A stretch of DNA of 42,171 bases from an uncultured Pelagibacteraceae bacterium (lineage in GTDB: Bacteria > Pseudomonadota > Alphaproteobacteria > Pelagibacterales > Pelagibacteraceae). Position 1 is the first letter of the stretch; every line of letters starts with the position of its first letter. Location: contig CACJYF010000008.1 in NCBI GenBank assembly GCA_902597575.1, positions 1-42,171 of the forward strand. The letters are read 5' to 3'. Below, piece after piece: positions 1-10,380 of this stretch. A model generated the notes under the pieces. It ran no database searches, was not told the DNA's origin, and saw nothing but the letters and a program-made list of their open reading frames with translations. A program made the translations under genes and the position numbers.

Positions 1-1
1 A

Positions 2-223
2 AAAGAAATTCGCATTGATGATGATCAAGACTCTATTTGGTTGACTGTTGATATTGGTGAGGGAGCAAGCTGTCATGTTGGATATAGATCTTGTTTTTAT
101 AGATCTATACCTTTAGGAATAATTCATAATGGAAGAGAAGTAAAAATGAAGTTTTTAGAAAAAGAAAAAAAATTTGACCCAGAAAAAGTATACAAAGGTG
201 AACCAAACCCTACAAAAATTTGA
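2..223 (+). CDS. hisI: Phosphoribosyl-AMP cyclohydrolase (HisI), 5'-truncated by the window edge
   Basis: Frame is open from base 2; KEIRIDDDQDSIWLTVDIGEGASCHVGYRSCFYR matches the HisI SCHxGYRSCFYR motif. Confidence 0.88.
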   Translation, partial: KEIRIDDDQDSIWLTVDIGEGASCHVGYRSCFYRSIPLGIIHNGREVKMKFLEKEKKFDPEKVYKGEPNPTKI

Positions 224-226
224 ATT

Positions 227-859
227 ATGAAAAACAATTACGGCTTAATTAAACCTTTCGGTCCATCTATTTTTAAAGCAAAAATTCCGGATGAATTGGT
301 TAAGAAATTAAATGATTATATTGATAAGACAATTAATAATGAAGAACAATTTAAAGAACTTGATGTAGGTAAAACTTTAGTTGGTGATGTAAAACAAGAA
401 TTCAGATTAGATAAAAAAATAGTTGAAGAAAGCGGCTGGTTGAAATTTTTAGGAGACTCAGTGGCTGCATGGATTTATAGAGATATGGAGCAAAAAATTT
501 CAGAGTTTAAGTTAATTGAAACTTGGGTAGTAAGACAATTTAAAAATGAATATAATCCCATACATTGGCACTCTGGCCACGTTTCAGGAGCAGGTTTTCT
601 CAAAGTGCCTAAAACTTTTGGAAAACACTATCAAGAGAATAAAGCAAACTACAGAGGAGGAAACCTGGACTTAATAGATGGAAGTAGAAGATTTTTATCA
701 CCATCAAGATATCCAATTGAACCAAAAGTTGGAGATTTTTATTTTTTTCCTCATTATTTAATGCATACCGTTTATCCTTTTAAAGATACAGATGATGAAA
801 GACGCTCGATTTCATTTAATGGGCTAATAGATAATAAAATTTTTAATATATTTGGATAA
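227..859 (+). CDS. 2OG-Fe(II) oxygenase-like protein
   Basis: 210 aa; HWHSGHVSGAGFLKVP ... GDFYFFPHYLMHTVYPF ... RRSISFNG resembles the His...His...Arg arrangement of 2OG-Fe(II) oxygenases. Confidence 0.72.
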   Translation: MKNNYGLIKPFGPSIFKAKIPDELVKKLNDYIDKTINNEEQFKELDVGKTLVGDVKQEFRLDKKIVEESGWLKFLGDSVAAWIYRDMEQKISEFKLIETWVVRQFKNEYNPIHWHSGHVSGAGFLKVPKTFGKHYQENKANYRGGNLDLIDGSRRFLSPSRYPIEPKVGDFYFFPHYLMHTVYPFKDTDDERRSISFNGLIDNKIFNIFG

Positions 860-863
860 ATCA

Positions 864-1229
864 ATGCAAAAAAATGTTTTGGGTGAAAATCTAGAAAGTT
901 GTTCATTGGATCCACTTACTGGATGGTATAGAGATGGCTGTTGTAACACTGATGAGAATGACAGAGGTTTACACACCGTTTGTGCAAAAGTAACTACCGA
1001 ATTTTTAGAATGGTGTAAAGAAGCTGGTAACGATTTAATTACGCCACATCCGGAATATGGTTTTCCTGGTTTAAAGGATGGAGATGGATGGTGTGTATGT
1101 GCTAGCTGGTATGCTAGAGCTGTCGAAGCTGGTAAAGGTTGTCCAATTTATCTAAAAAGTACACATGAAAATACTCTGAAAATTTTACCTATCGAAACTT
1201 TAAAAAAATTTGCAATAGATTTGTCTTAA
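864..1229 (+). CDS. DUF2237-family conserved protein
   Basis: MQKNVLGENLESCSLDPLTGWYRDGCCNT...GLHTVCA resembles DUF2237. ATG at 864 preferred over the TTG at 852 in the ORF track. Confidence 0.75.
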   Translation: MQKNVLGENLESCSLDPLTGWYRDGCCNTDENDRGLHTVCAKVTTEFLEWCKEAGNDLITPHPEYGFPGLKDGDGWCVCASWYARAVEAGKGCPIYLKSTHENTLKILPIETLKKFAIDLS

Positions 1230-2849
1230 TTACATATTCCCGTATTTAGGGCCACCCCCACCTTCAGGTGTTACCCAAGTGATATTTTGAGAAGGTTCTT
1301 TTATGTCACAAGTTTTACAATGAATACAATTTTGAGAGTTAATAACAAATCTATTAGATCCATTATCCTTTTGAACTTCATAAACGCCTGCTGGACAATA
1401 CCTTTGCGCGGGTTCGTCATATTCATTTAATGTATAGTTAATTGGTAATGACGGATCTTTAAGTTTTAAATGAATAGGTTGATTGTCTACATGGTTTGTG
1501 CCGGTGAGATAAACTGAACTCGTTTTATCAAAAGTAATAACGTTATCTGGCTTAGGATAGTCAATTTTAGGCATTTTATTTGCTGGTTTTAATGTTTGAT
1601 GGTCAGCGTGTTTGTGTTTTAGTGTAAATGGTAATTTTCCTCTAAACAAAATTTGATCGATACCTGTGAAAATAATTCCTAAAATTAAGCCCCAATTAAA
1701 ACTAGGCTTAACATTTCTTGCTTCATAAAGCTCTTTGTATAACCAACTTTTTTTTAATTTTTCCTCAAAAATTGATAGCTCTTTATTATCCTTAATATGG
1801 TCATTAATTGTTTCTGCTGCAATTATTCCACTTTTCATAGCAGTATGAGATCCTTTTATCTTGGGCATATTCAAAGTACCTGCATCACACCCAATCAATA
1901 ATGCTCCAGGCATAAACATTTTTGGCAAACTTTGAAAGCCACCTTCTATTAAAGCTCTAGCGCCATAGGAAATTCTTTTTCCACCCTCAATAATTTTTCT
2001 AATTGCAGGATGCGTCTTGAATCTTTGAAATTCATCGAATGGTGACAAATGAGGATTTTGATAATCCAAACCGATTACATAACCTAAGAATATTTGTTTA
2101 TTTTCTGCATGATAGATAAAACTTCCTCCGTAGGTACTATTATCTAACGGCCAGCCAGCAGTATGCATTACCAAACCTTCTTGGTGATTTTTTTCATCCA
2201 CTTCCCATATCTCTTTAAATCCTATTCCATATTGTTGTGGATCTTTATCTTTATCAAGATTAAATTTTTTAATTAATTGTTTTCCTAAGTGACCTCTGCA
2301 ACCTTCTGCAAAAACAGTAACCTTTCCCAATAAATCGATACCTGGCTCAAAACTATCTTTTTTGTTTCCCTCTTTATCAATACCCATATCTTGAGTTGCT
2401 ACACCTTTTACAGAACCATCATCATTAAATAAAATTTCACTTGCTGGAAATCCAGGGAAAATTTCAACACCAAGCGCTTCTGCTTGTTCTGCGAGCCATC
2501 TACATAAGTTCGCAAGGCTTATAATATAATTCTTATGATTTTTTTGAACTGCTGGTAATAACCATGTTGGCCAGCTTAATGATTTATTTTTTCCTAAAAA
2601 TAAAAATTTTTCTTTGGTAACTTTAGTTTTAATAGGTGAATTCAATTCTTTCCAACCTGGAATTAATTCATCTAAAGCTCTTGTTTCAAATACATTTCCA
2701 CTTAAAATATGGGCACCAATTTCTGATGCTTTTTCTAACAAGCAAATGTTTAGTTCTGAATTTAATTGTTTTAACTTTATAGCTGTAGCTAATCCTGATG
2801 GACCGCCACCTACAATTACTACATCATATTCCATTGTCTCTCTGGACAT
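1230..2849 (-). CDS. Electron transfer flavoprotein-ubiquinone oxidoreductase
   Basis: 539 aa; N-terminal FAD motif VVIVGGGPSGLATAIKL; C-terminal CIHCKTCDIKEPSQNITWVTPEGGGGPKYGNM is the ETF-QO 4Fe-4S signature. Confidence 0.95.
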   Translation of the reverse strand: MSRETMEYDVVIVGGGPSGLATAIKLKQLNSELNICLLEKASEIGAHILSGNVFETRALDELIPGWKELNSPIKTKVTKEKFLFLGKNKSLSWPTWLLPAVQKNHKNYIISLANLCRWLAEQAEALGVEIFPGFPASEILFNDDGSVKGVATQDMGIDKEGNKKDSFEPGIDLLGKVTVFAEGCRGHLGKQLIKKFNLDKDKDPQQYGIGFKEIWEVDEKNHQEGLVMHTAGWPLDNSTYGGSFIYHAENKQIFLGYVIGLDYQNPHLSPFDEFQRFKTHPAIRKIIEGGKRISYGARALIEGGFQSLPKMFMPGALLIGCDAGTLNMPKIKGSHTAMKSGIIAAETINDHIKDNKELSIFEEKLKKSWLYKELYEARNVKPSFNWGLILGIIFTGIDQILFRGKLPFTLKHKHADHQTLKPANKMPKIDYPKPDNVITFDKTSSVYLTGTNHVDNQPIHLKLKDPSLPINYTLNEYDEPAQRYCPAGVYEVQKDNGSNRFVINSQNCIHCKTCDIKEPSQNITWVTPEGGGGPKYGNM

Positions 2850-2872
2850 AAATTAATTTTTTACAGATTATA

Positions 2873-3826
2873 TTATTTTTGTATAGTGTTTAATTTGTTT
2901 AATTCCTCTAAGAATTGAGGAACTGCCTCAAAAAGATCAGCTTCAAGACCATAGTCTGCAACACTAAAAATTGGTGCTTCTCCATCTTTATTTATTGCGA
3001 CAATTACTTTACTTTCTTTCATTCCTGCTAAGTGCTGGATGGCCCCTGAGATACCAACAGCAATATATAAGTCAGGGACAACAACTTTACCTGTTTGACC
3101 AACTTGGTGATCGTTACTTATATATCCAGCATCAACTGCTGCTCTAGATGCTCCAATTGCTGCATTTAATTTATCAGCTAAAGAGGTAATAAGTTTAAAA
3201 TTATCTCCACTCTGCATTCCTCTACCACCTGATACAACAACTCTAGCAGTGCCAAGTTCAGGTCTATCCGATTTTACCTCTTCTCTTTTTACAAACTTTG
3301 TTTTTGAAAATTCCTCACTGGCTTCAGCTTTTTCTATTGATGCTGATCCACCAGAACTTTCACAAGCGTCAAACGATGTTGGTCTTATAGTTACACATTT
3401 TTTTGTATCTTTACTTTTTACTGTTGCAAAAGCATTTCCAGCATAAATTGGTCGCAAAAAAGTATCGGGAGCAATAACTTTAGTTATATCACTGATTTGA
3501 GATGTATCTAGAGCAGCAGCAATTCTTGGCATTAAATTTTTACCAAAAGTATTTGCTGAACTTATTATGTGCGAATAGTTATCGGCTAATTTCACAATTA
3601 CTGGTGCAAAATTTTCAGCAACAAAATTCTCGTAGTAATCTGCTTCGACTTGGATAACTTTCTTAACAAATTCTAATTTTGATAATGCTTTTGCTGCTTC
3701 GTCACATTTATTTCCAATAATTACAGCGTGAACATCATTGTCAATCTGTGATGCTGCGGTTGCTGCATTAAGTGTAAATGGCTTCAATTCTTTATTATTA
3801 TGTTCTGCAATTAATAAAACTGACAT
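2873..3826 (-). CDS. etfA: Electron transfer flavoprotein alpha subunit
   Basis: [19 protein letters not shown]...[39 protein letters not shown] is characteristic of EtfA. Confidence 0.96.
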   Translation of the reverse strand: MSVLLIAEHNNKELKPFTLNAATAASQIDNDVHAVIIGNKCDEAAKALSKLEFVKKVIQVEADYYENFVAENFAPVIVKLADNYSHIISSANTFGKNLMPRIAAALDTSQISDITKVIAPDTFLRPIYAGNAFATVKSKDTKKCVTIRPTSFDACESSGGSASIEKAEASEEFSKTKFVKREEVKSDRPELGTARVVVSGGRGMQSGDNFKLITSLADKLNAAIGASRAAVDAGYISNDHQVGQTGKVVVPDLYIAVGISGAIQHLAGMKESKVIVAINKDGEAPIFSVADYGLEADLFEAVPQFLEELNKLNTIQK

Positions 3827-4576
3827 TTAAATTACCTTAGCTTCATTTTTTAATTTGTGAACCAATTCAGATACACTAGCAACTTTAATGCCAGCTTTTC
3901 TTTTAGGTGGTTCCTCAACTTTAATTTGTTCGATTCTTGGGCTTATATCTACTCCTAAATCTGACGCATTTAATTGTTCAATAGGTTTTTTTTTGGCTTT
4001 CATTATATTTGGTAATGAAGCGTATCTTGGTTCATTTAATCTTAGATCACATGTTACTATTGCTGGAACATTTATTTCTATTGTTTCTAAACCTTCATCT
4101 ATTTCTCTTGTCACCTCTAACTTGTCATCTTTGATATCAATTTTAGATGCAAAGGTAGCTTGAGGCCAATTAAGAAGTGCACTTAACATTTGACCTGTTT
4201 GATTGCAATCGTCATCGATTGCCTGTTTACCCATAAAAACTAAATCTGGTTTTTCTTTTTCAACAATTTTTTGTAATAATTTAGAAACGGAAAGAGGTTC
4301 AACAACACCTTCTGTTTTAACGAGTATTCCTCTATCAGCTCCAACTGCCAGTGCTTTACGAACTGTTTCTTGTGCTTTCTCTTCCCCAATACTTACTGCT
4401 ACTACCTCTGTCGCCTTACCAGCTTCTTTAATCTTTACCGCCTCTTCAATTGCATTATCATCTGGTGGATTAGTTGACATTTTAACATTGTCAGTCACTA
4501 CACCCGAGTTGTCCTCTTTCACTCTGATTTGAACATTGTAATCAATTACTCTTTTTACTGCTACTAAAATTTTCAT
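3827..4576 (-). CDS. etfB: Electron transfer flavoprotein beta subunit
   Basis: [20 protein letters not shown]...[16 protein letters not shown]...[20 protein letters not shown]; immediately upstream of etfA. Confidence 0.96.
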   Translation of the reverse strand: MKILVAVKRVIDYNVQIRVKEDNSGVVTDNVKMSTNPPDDNAIEEAVKIKEAGKATEVVAVSIGEEKAQETVRKALAVGADRGILVKTEGVVEPLSVSKLLQKIVEKEKPDLVFMGKQAIDDDCNQTGQMLSALLNWPQATFASKIDIKDDKLEVTREIDEGLETIEINVPAIVTCDLRLNEPRYASLPNIMKAKKKPIEQLNASDLGVDISPRIEQIKVEEPPKRKAGIKVASVSELVHKLKNEAKVI

Positions 4577-7008
4577 TAGGCTCTCAATAATTTGTTTTCA
4601 GAATCATATGGACTTTCTTCAAGAATTGTAGCCTCATACATCTTACCAAGAATATCAACTTTTAGTTTCTCTCCAACATTAGCTAAGTCAGGTTTTACCA
4701 TTGCTAAAGCTATTGATTTATCAATTCTAAATCCGTATTCACCCCCAGTTGCCCTTCCTACAACTTTGTTATCTTTATAAATTGGATTATTTCCTAATAC
4801 GTCAGAGTCTGTTGTATTGTGAACTTCAAGAGTAACCAATTTATTATCAAAACCTTTTTCTCTCCATTTGTTCAAAGCTTCTAGGCCAATAAAATTTCCT
4901 TTATTTGGATGAACAAATCTATCTAAACCAGATTCATAAGGAGAATATTCAATAGATAATTCAGTTCCTACAAGCTTATAAGATTTTTCAATTCTTAAAC
5001 TATTCATCGCTCTAATACCAAATGGTTTAATTCCTAAATCTTTACCTGCTTCCATTAGTTTATCAAAAATATGGTTTTGGTATTCAATTGGGTGATGTAA
5101 TTCCCATCCTAATTCTCCAACAAAATTTACTCTCATGGCATTAACTGGCGCATATCCAACATTAACATTTTTAGCAGTTAACCATTTAAAATTTTCATTT
5201 GAAAAATCATCTGTTGAAACCTTGCTCATTAATTCTCTTGCTTTAGGACCTGCAATAACTAGAACTCCAGTGCTATTAGTTAGATCTTCAAATATCACAG
5301 AGCCATCTGTTGGCATCCATTTTTGTATCCAATCATGATCTAATCTTAAGTTTGCTCCAGCAGAAACGAGATAATAGCTATTATCTGCCTCTTTCATAAT
5401 TGTAAATTCTGAATGAACACCACCCTTAGTATTAAGTGCATGACATAAATTAATTCTTCCAATTTTTTTCGGAAGTTTATTAGCAACTAAGTAGTCAAGA
5501 AATTCCTCAGCTTTTGGTCCTTTAATCCTACATTTTGCAAATGCAGTCATATCTAAAAGTCCAACGTTTTTTTTCACATTCTCACATTCTTTTTTTATTG
5601 CATCAAACCATTTTGATCTTCTAAAAGACCAGTCATCTTTTTGTTCCATTCCATCAGTTGCAAAAAAATTAGGACGTTCCCATCCAAATTTTTGTCCAAA
5701 TACAGCTCCTAAGGCTTTCATTCTTTCATAACACGGTGCAGTTCGTAAAGGTCTTGCTGCTGGTCTTTCTTCATCAGGATAATGAACTATAAAAACATGG
5801 CTATAAGCCTCCTCATTTTTAGCTTTCAAATAAGACTTGGTGGCATAATTTCCATATCGTCTTGGTTCTACACCTAGCATGTCTATGGTTGGCTCTCCAT
5901 CTACAATCCATTCTGCTAATTGCCAACCAGCACCGCCTGCAGCAGTTATTCCAAAGCTATGCCCCTCGTTAATCCAAAAATTTTTTAAACCCCATGCAGG
6001 GCCAACTATAGGGTTTCCATCAGGAGTATAGCAGATTGCTCCATTATAAACTTTTTTAACTCCTACTTCTCCAAAAGCAGGTACACGATGTATTGCACCT
6101 TCAATATGTGGAGCAAGTCTATCTAAATCTTCCTGAAATAATTCGTACTCTGAATTTTTTGAAGGTCCTTCGACATAACAAGCTGGAGCACCATCTTCAT
6201 ATGGGCCTAGGATTAATCCGCCAGCTTCTTCTCTCATGTACCATCTACTGTCACTATCTCTTAAGACTCCCATCTCTGGTAGCCCCTCTTTTTTTCTTTT
6301 TTGAATTTCTGGATGTGGCTCTGTTACAATGTATTGATGTTCAACAGGTATGACTGGAATATCTAATCCAACCATTTCACCTGTTTGTCGTGCAAAATTA
6401 CCTGAACAAGAAATCACATGTTCACATTCAATTGAACCTTTATCAGTTTCAACTATCCATCCGTCTTTAGTTTGTTTCATAGATAAAACAGTTGTGTTTC
6501 GATAGATTTCAGCTCCTCTGTTTCTTGCACCTGTTGCAAGAGCTTGAGTTAAATCTGCTGGCTGAATATATCCATCTTCAGGGTGTTGTATTGCTCCAAC
6601 TAAATCATCTGTATGACATAAAGGCCAAATTTCTTTTACTTGTTGAGGTGTTAAAAATTTTACATCAACTCCTATAGTTTTTGCTACTCCTGCATATTGA
6701 TGATACTCATCCATTCTATCTTTTGTGCTAGCTAAACGAATGTTTGAAACTACACTAAAGCCAACATTTTTTCCTGTTTCTTCCTCTAATGTCTTGTATA
6801 AATTGACAGCATATTTATGAAGTTGACCTACCGAATAACTCATATTAAATAGAGGCAGAAGCCCAGCAGCATGCCAGGTTGAACCTGAAGTAAGCTCTTT
6901 TCTCTCTACTAAAACAACATCTGACCAACCTTTTTTTGCGAGGTGGTATAGTGCACTTACACCTACTACACCTCCGCCAACTACAACTACTTTTGTTTTG
7001 CTTTTCAT
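4576..7008 (-). CDS. Dimethylglycine/sarcosine dehydrogenase-type FAD oxidoreductase with C-terminal GcvT-like domain
   Basis: 810 aa; [25 protein letters not shown] motif; [11 protein letters not shown]-terminal aminomethyltransferase-like domain ([22 protein letters not shown]). Stop overlaps the etfB start as TAATG. Confidence 0.92.
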   Translation of the reverse strand: MKSKTKVVVVGGGVVGVSALYHLAKKGWSDVVLVERKELTSGSTWHAAGLLPLFNMSYSVGQLHKYAVNLYKTLEEETGKNVGFSVVSNIRLASTKDRMDEYHQYAGVAKTIGVDVKFLTPQQVKEIWPLCHTDDLVGAIQHPEDGYIQPADLTQALATGARNRGAEIYRNTTVLSMKQTKDGWIVETDKGSIECEHVISCSGNFARQTGEMVGLDIPVIPVEHQYIVTEPHPEIQKRKKEGLPEMGVLRDSDSRWYMREEAGGLILGPYEDGAPACYVEGPSKNSEYELFQEDLDRLAPHIEGAIHRVPAFGEVGVKKVYNGAICYTPDGNPIVGPAWGLKNFWINEGHSFGITAAGGAGWQLAEWIVDGEPTIDMLGVEPRRYGNYATKSYLKAKNEEAYSHVFIVHYPDEERPAARPLRTAPCYERMKALGAVFGQKFGWERPNFFATDGMEQKDDWSFRRSKWFDAIKKECENVKKNVGLLDMTAFAKCRIKGPKAEEFLDYLVANKLPKKIGRINLCHALNTKGGVHSEFTIMKEADNSYYLVSAGANLRLDHDWIQKWMPTDGSVIFEDLTNSTGVLVIAGPKARELMSKVSTDDFSNENFKWLTAKNVNVGYAPVNAMRVNFVGELGWELHHPIEYQNHIFDKLMEAGKDLGIKPFGIRAMNSLRIEKSYKLVGTELSIEYSPYESGLDRFVHPNKGNFIGLEALNKWREKGFDNKLVTLEVHNTTDSDVLGNNPIYKDNKVVGRATGGEYGFRIDKSIALAMVKPDLANVGEKLKVDILGKMYEATILEESPYDSENKLLRA

Positions 7009-7063
7009 AATCTAATTCCTACTAAATTTTCATTCATTCCGAAACAAAATTGTATCATGAGCA

Positions 7064-7537
7064 TTATATTGAGCTCCCTAATGACACAGGGCTTGAAACC
7101 ATAGTTGTCAACCAGCAGTTTTTTAAAGGTCCTTCTTCAGTATATTTTTCTACTTGCCAATTAAATTTATGATAAATTTTTTCTTTATCTAATATTATGA
7201 CTTCAAATTGAGCCCAGCTAGCATCACTTCTTACCTGAGTAATTGTATGGCTTAAGTGATTTATCATCATTTGATAATTGTCACTTTTTATCATTCTTTT
7301 AAATCTATCTAGAGGTCCTGTGACCTCTTTGTTGCTAGGATGAGCAAAATTCCAGGTCTGTTCTATCCCGCTATCCTTAAATCCATCATTATTTTTTTGT
7401 AAACCAAGCAATTGTATTTTTACAACTTCGGAAGGACTAATTTTACTATTTGGTTTGATTAATTCTGCGTTAGATACAGAAATAGAGATAAAAAAAATTG
7501 TTATAAATTTTAATAATAAAAATTTTTTTTTAAACAT
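7064..7537 (-). CDS. Secreted DUF4864-like protein
   Basis: 157 aa with N-terminal signal-like segment; SPSEVVKIQLLGLQKN...GIEQTWNFAHPSNKEVTGPLDRFKRM resembles the DUF4864 pattern. Confidence 0.6.
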   Translation of the reverse strand: MFKKKFLLLKFITIFFISISVSNAELIKPNSKISPSEVVKIQLLGLQKNNDGFKDSGIEQTWNFAHPSNKEVTGPLDRFKRMIKSDNYQMMINHLSHTITQVRSDASWAQFEVIILDKEKIYHKFNWQVEKYTEEGPLKNCWLTTMVSSPVSLGSSI

Positions 7538-7552
7538 AATCTATAATTTTAA

Positions 7553-7954
7553 TTAATTCAGATATTTTTCTACTTCAAGCTTAGTGCATTTATCTTCAAT
7601 ATAAATTATGTTATTTGCCTCAGCAATTTTCTTAGCTTCAGAATTCTTTATATTTAATTGAAGCCATAAAACTTTTGCATTAATCTTTATGGCATCATTA
7701 ACGATTTCAACTGCCTCATCAGAAGGTCTAAATACATCAACGATATCTACTGGCCCATCAATTTCTGAAACTTTTCCATACACTCTTTCACCTAATATTA
7801 CCTGACCTATAATAGTCGGATTAACTGGATAAACTTTATATCCATAATTTTGCAGATATTTCATTACTAGTGTTGAAGTTTTATTTAAATCTTTGCTAGC
7901 TCCAACTAAAGCAATATACTTATAATTTGAGAGAATGTCCTTGATATTGACCAT
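7553..7954 (-). CDS. CoA-binding protein (Rossmann-fold CoA_binding family)
   Basis: IALVGASKDLNKTSTLVMKYLQNYGYKVYPVNP...DIVDVFRPSDEAVEIV. Internal ATG at 7954 is preferred, since the ORF-track start lies inside the neighbouring hydratase gene. Confidence 0.85.
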   Translation of the reverse strand: MVNIKDILSNYKYIALVGASKDLNKTSTLVMKYLQNYGYKVYPVNPTIIGQVILGERVYGKVSEIDGPVDIVDVFRPSDEAVEIVNDAIKINAKVLWLQLNIKNSEAKKIAEANNIIYIEDKCTKLEVEKYLN

Positions 7955-7955
7955 A

Positions 7956-8726
7956 TTATTTATTTTTCCAAACAGGTCTTCTTTTTTCAAGAAATGCTGC
8001 AATTCCCTCTTTTGCATCCATTGCCATCATGTTTTGTGTCATCATTCTACTGGTGTAAGCGTAAGCTTTTCTTAATGGCATTTCTAATTGCTTATAAAAT
8101 GTTTGTTTACCTATTTTAATTGTCAGATTTGATTTTGATGCGATTTTTTTTGCAATCTTTAAAACTTCATTGTTAAGTTTTGATTTTGGAAAAAAATCAT
8201 TAATTAATCCAATTTCTTTTGCATATTTTGCTGAAATCGGTTCGCCAGTTAATAACATTTGCATCATTGGTTTTCTTTTTATTTTTCTGCTTACTGCAAC
8301 CATAGGAGTACTACAAAACAAACCAATGTTCACGCCTGGCGTTGAGAACAATGCATCTCTAGAACTAAAAGCTAAATCACAACTTGCAACTAACTGACAT
8401 CCAGCAGCATATGCAGCCCCATGAACTTTAGCAATAACTGGCTTTCTACCCTCCACAATAAGTAACATAAGTTTTGAGCATAAATTGAATAGCTTTTGGT
8501 AATTCTTTTTTTTTTTTAAACTTTTTACTTCTTTTAAATTATGTCCTGCACTAAAACCTTTGCCAGCTCCCTCAATTATTATAACTTTAGTATTATTATC
8601 TTTATCCAATTTTTTAATAACGTTAATTAAATCTGTTAAATTTTTGAATGACAGTGAATTATAAGTTTTGGGCTCATTCATTATTATTCTTGAAATATCT
8701 TTTTGGTTAATAATCTTAATACTCAT
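7956..8726 (-). CDS. Enoyl-CoA hydratase/isomerase family protein
   Basis: Crotonase pattern: IIEGAGKGFSAGHNLKEV, GAAYAAGCQLVASCDLAF; C-terminal EGIAAFLEKRRPVW. Confidence 0.92.
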   Translation of the reverse strand: MSIKIINQKDISRIIMNEPKTYNSLSFKNLTDLINVIKKLDKDNNTKVIIIEGAGKGFSAGHNLKEVKSLKKKKNYQKLFNLCSKLMLLIVEGRKPVIAKVHGAAYAAGCQLVASCDLAFSSRDALFSTPGVNIGLFCSTPMVAVSRKIKRKPMMQMLLTGEPISAKYAKEIGLINDFFPKSKLNNEVLKIAKKIASKSNLTIKIGKQTFYKQLEMPLRKAYAYTSRMMTQNMMAMDAKEGIAAFLEKRRPVWKNK

Positions 8727-8732
8727 ATAGTT

Positions 8733-9107
8733 TTATTTAAGTTTACCTTCTTTTCTCATTTGTGCTCGAATTTTTGTTGCAGAGATTTCCTGAATTTCTT
8801 TTGATAATTCAATTTCTTCAATTTTATAACCTACACCTCTTCCATAACAAATATTGGTTATGTTTGGAACTAGCATAACCTTGAAACGTCCCTCAAATTC
8901 CGGATTAAGTCTATCGTCAATACTTTTTTTGACTGTCTTAAAATCAAATGGGTTATCGTCCACTCCTTGAACGTCTCTTATTTGAATACAAACTTGACCA
9001 GTTTTTTTTATTATTTCCTTAAATAAATTATAATGTCCATCATGAAATGGTTGCCATCGTCCTAGCATTTGAGCAGTTGGTTTTTTATTATCCCATTGAT
9101 AGCTCAC
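8733..9107 (-). CDS. Adenylyl/cytidylyl-transferase-like protein (HxGH nucleotidyltransferase)
   Basis: 124 aa; GRWQPFHDGHYNLF (HxGH) and ISATKIRAQ (ISSTxxR-like). Confidence 0.8.
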   Translation of the reverse strand: MSYQWDNKKPTAQMLGRWQPFHDGHYNLFKEIIKKTGQVCIQIRDVQGVDDNPFDFKTVKKSIDDRLNPEFEGRFKVMLVPNITNICYGRGVGYKIEEIELSKEIQEISATKIRAQMRKEGKLK

Positions 9108-9202
9108 TAAGTCTCCTTATTTTCAAATTTTATTAATGTATTATAAATTATTATTTTCTAAAAATACCAATATTTTTTAATTACTTTTTTAGATGTTCAA
9201 AT

Positions 9203-9412
9203 CTATTTAGAGTTACCAGGTAATCCACCACCAAATAATAATTTCTGTCTAATTTCAATTGGATATTTGGATATTTTAATTATTACCTTTTCCAATCTTG
9301 GATATCTTGCACCATACTCATAATGCTGGACAATTAATGATCCATAAATAACCGAAAATATTATTAAAAAAATTAATATCAATATTAAAAGCCATAATGG
9401 AATTTTTAGCAT
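9203..9412 (-). CDS. 69-aa membrane protein homologous to the N-terminus of the ASST-like protein at 10948-12327
   Basis: GSLIVQHYEYGARYPRLEKVIIKISKYPIEIRQKLLFGG aligns with GSLIIHYYEYGPRFPRLQKIAISIASIPINFEKILRFGN; 1-nt overlap with the upstream sulfotransferase gene. Could be functional or a truncated remnant. Confidence 0.7.
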   Translation of the reverse strand: MLKIPLWLLILILIFLIIFSVIYGSLIVQHYEYGARYPRLEKVIIKISKYPIEIRQKLLFGGGLPGNSK

Positions 9413-10380
9413 TAATAGAACATATTTAGTTTTCTATATATATCAACTGCTTTATCAAATAGACGATTGTTGAACTTATCAGTAGTTTTTTTTTTAGATA
9501 TATTAAATCCGTCCAAATTAATTTTATCAATTTCTAAATAATTGTTGATTTCTGTTAGATATAGATTGTCCTTAAGTTTTTCATAACATATTAATTTAAT
9601 GTTTGTATTGTCTTTTTCGTAAAAATTTAAGATATTTTCGTAAAACTTAATCCACTGTTCTATCCAGTAATTAAATTCTAAATTATCAGTAAACAAATTT
9701 GGTTTATACCAAGGTTTATGATTTTGTCCAAATTCGTTATGACCTAGATAATTCATATAACTTAAGATAAAATTGTCTGACTTTTGTAAATTCAAAAAAT
9801 TTTTATGTTGTGAATACAATGAATATGAATGCTGCAGAGGATCCCTAAATGGAATTAAAATTTTTGAATTAGGAAAGCACTTTCTTATTAAATTTATTCT
9901 TTTGAAATTATTGTTATTTTTGCTTATATATTTTTTTCTATTATAAAGTTTTAATATCAATGAAACATAATTAACAAATTCCCTCAAGAAATCCTGACCT
10001 TCATATGCTGTGATGAAAACTTCGTCTAAAGCCTCTGGGCTATCTAGATTATAATATACACCATCTTTGTGGGCTCTAATTTGAGGTTTGGATTTTTTTT
10101 GAAAATAGATTTTAGAATTTAAGTTTACTGAGAATAAAAAAGGCATATCTTTATAAGTTAATGATGCATACTCATCACTGCTGTACAAATAGTTCAAGAT
10201 AGATGTTGTGCCTGATCTTGCTAATCCCGCTATAAAAATGTGTTTTTGTTCGACCACATTTTGAAATTCAGAATTATTTAAATATAAAAGTTTTTCTATT
10301 TCATAAAGGCTTTTATTAACTATTTTATATTTGAAACAAATTTTGTGTAATATTTTTTGTATTAAATTATAATTTTGCAT
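9412..10380 (-). CDS. Sulfotransferase family protein
   Basis: HIFIAGLARSGTTSILNYLYSS (5'-phosphosulfate-binding loop-like) and KILIPFRDPLQHSYSLYSQHKNF (3'-phosphate-binding-like). Confidence 0.88.
   Translation of the reverse strand: MQNYNLIQKILHKICFKYKIVNKSLYEIEKLLYLNNSEFQNVVEQKHIFIAGLARSGTTSILNYLYSSDEYASLTYKDMPFLFSVNLNSKIYFQKKSKPQIRAHKDGVYYNLDSPEALDEVFITAYEGQDFLREFVNYVSLILKLYNRKKYISKNNNNFKRINLIRKCFPNSKILIPFRDPLQHSYSLYSQHKNFLNLQKSDNFILSYMNYLGHNEFGQNHKPWYKPNLFTDNLEFNYWIEQWIKFYENILNFYEKDNTNIKLICYEKLKDNLYLTEINNYLEIDKINLDGFNISKKKTTDKFNNRLFDKAVDIYRKLNMFY

Noticed and set aside
6093-6353. 86-aa ORF antisense to the DMGDH-like gene
   Set aside because: Lies opposite a well-supported CDS; low-complexity Leu/His-rich translation typical of a shadow frame.
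9108-9202. Possible remnant of ASST catalytic sequence downstream of the 69-aa ORF
   Set aside because: Only 95 AT-rich bases with no recognisable ASST-like translation.
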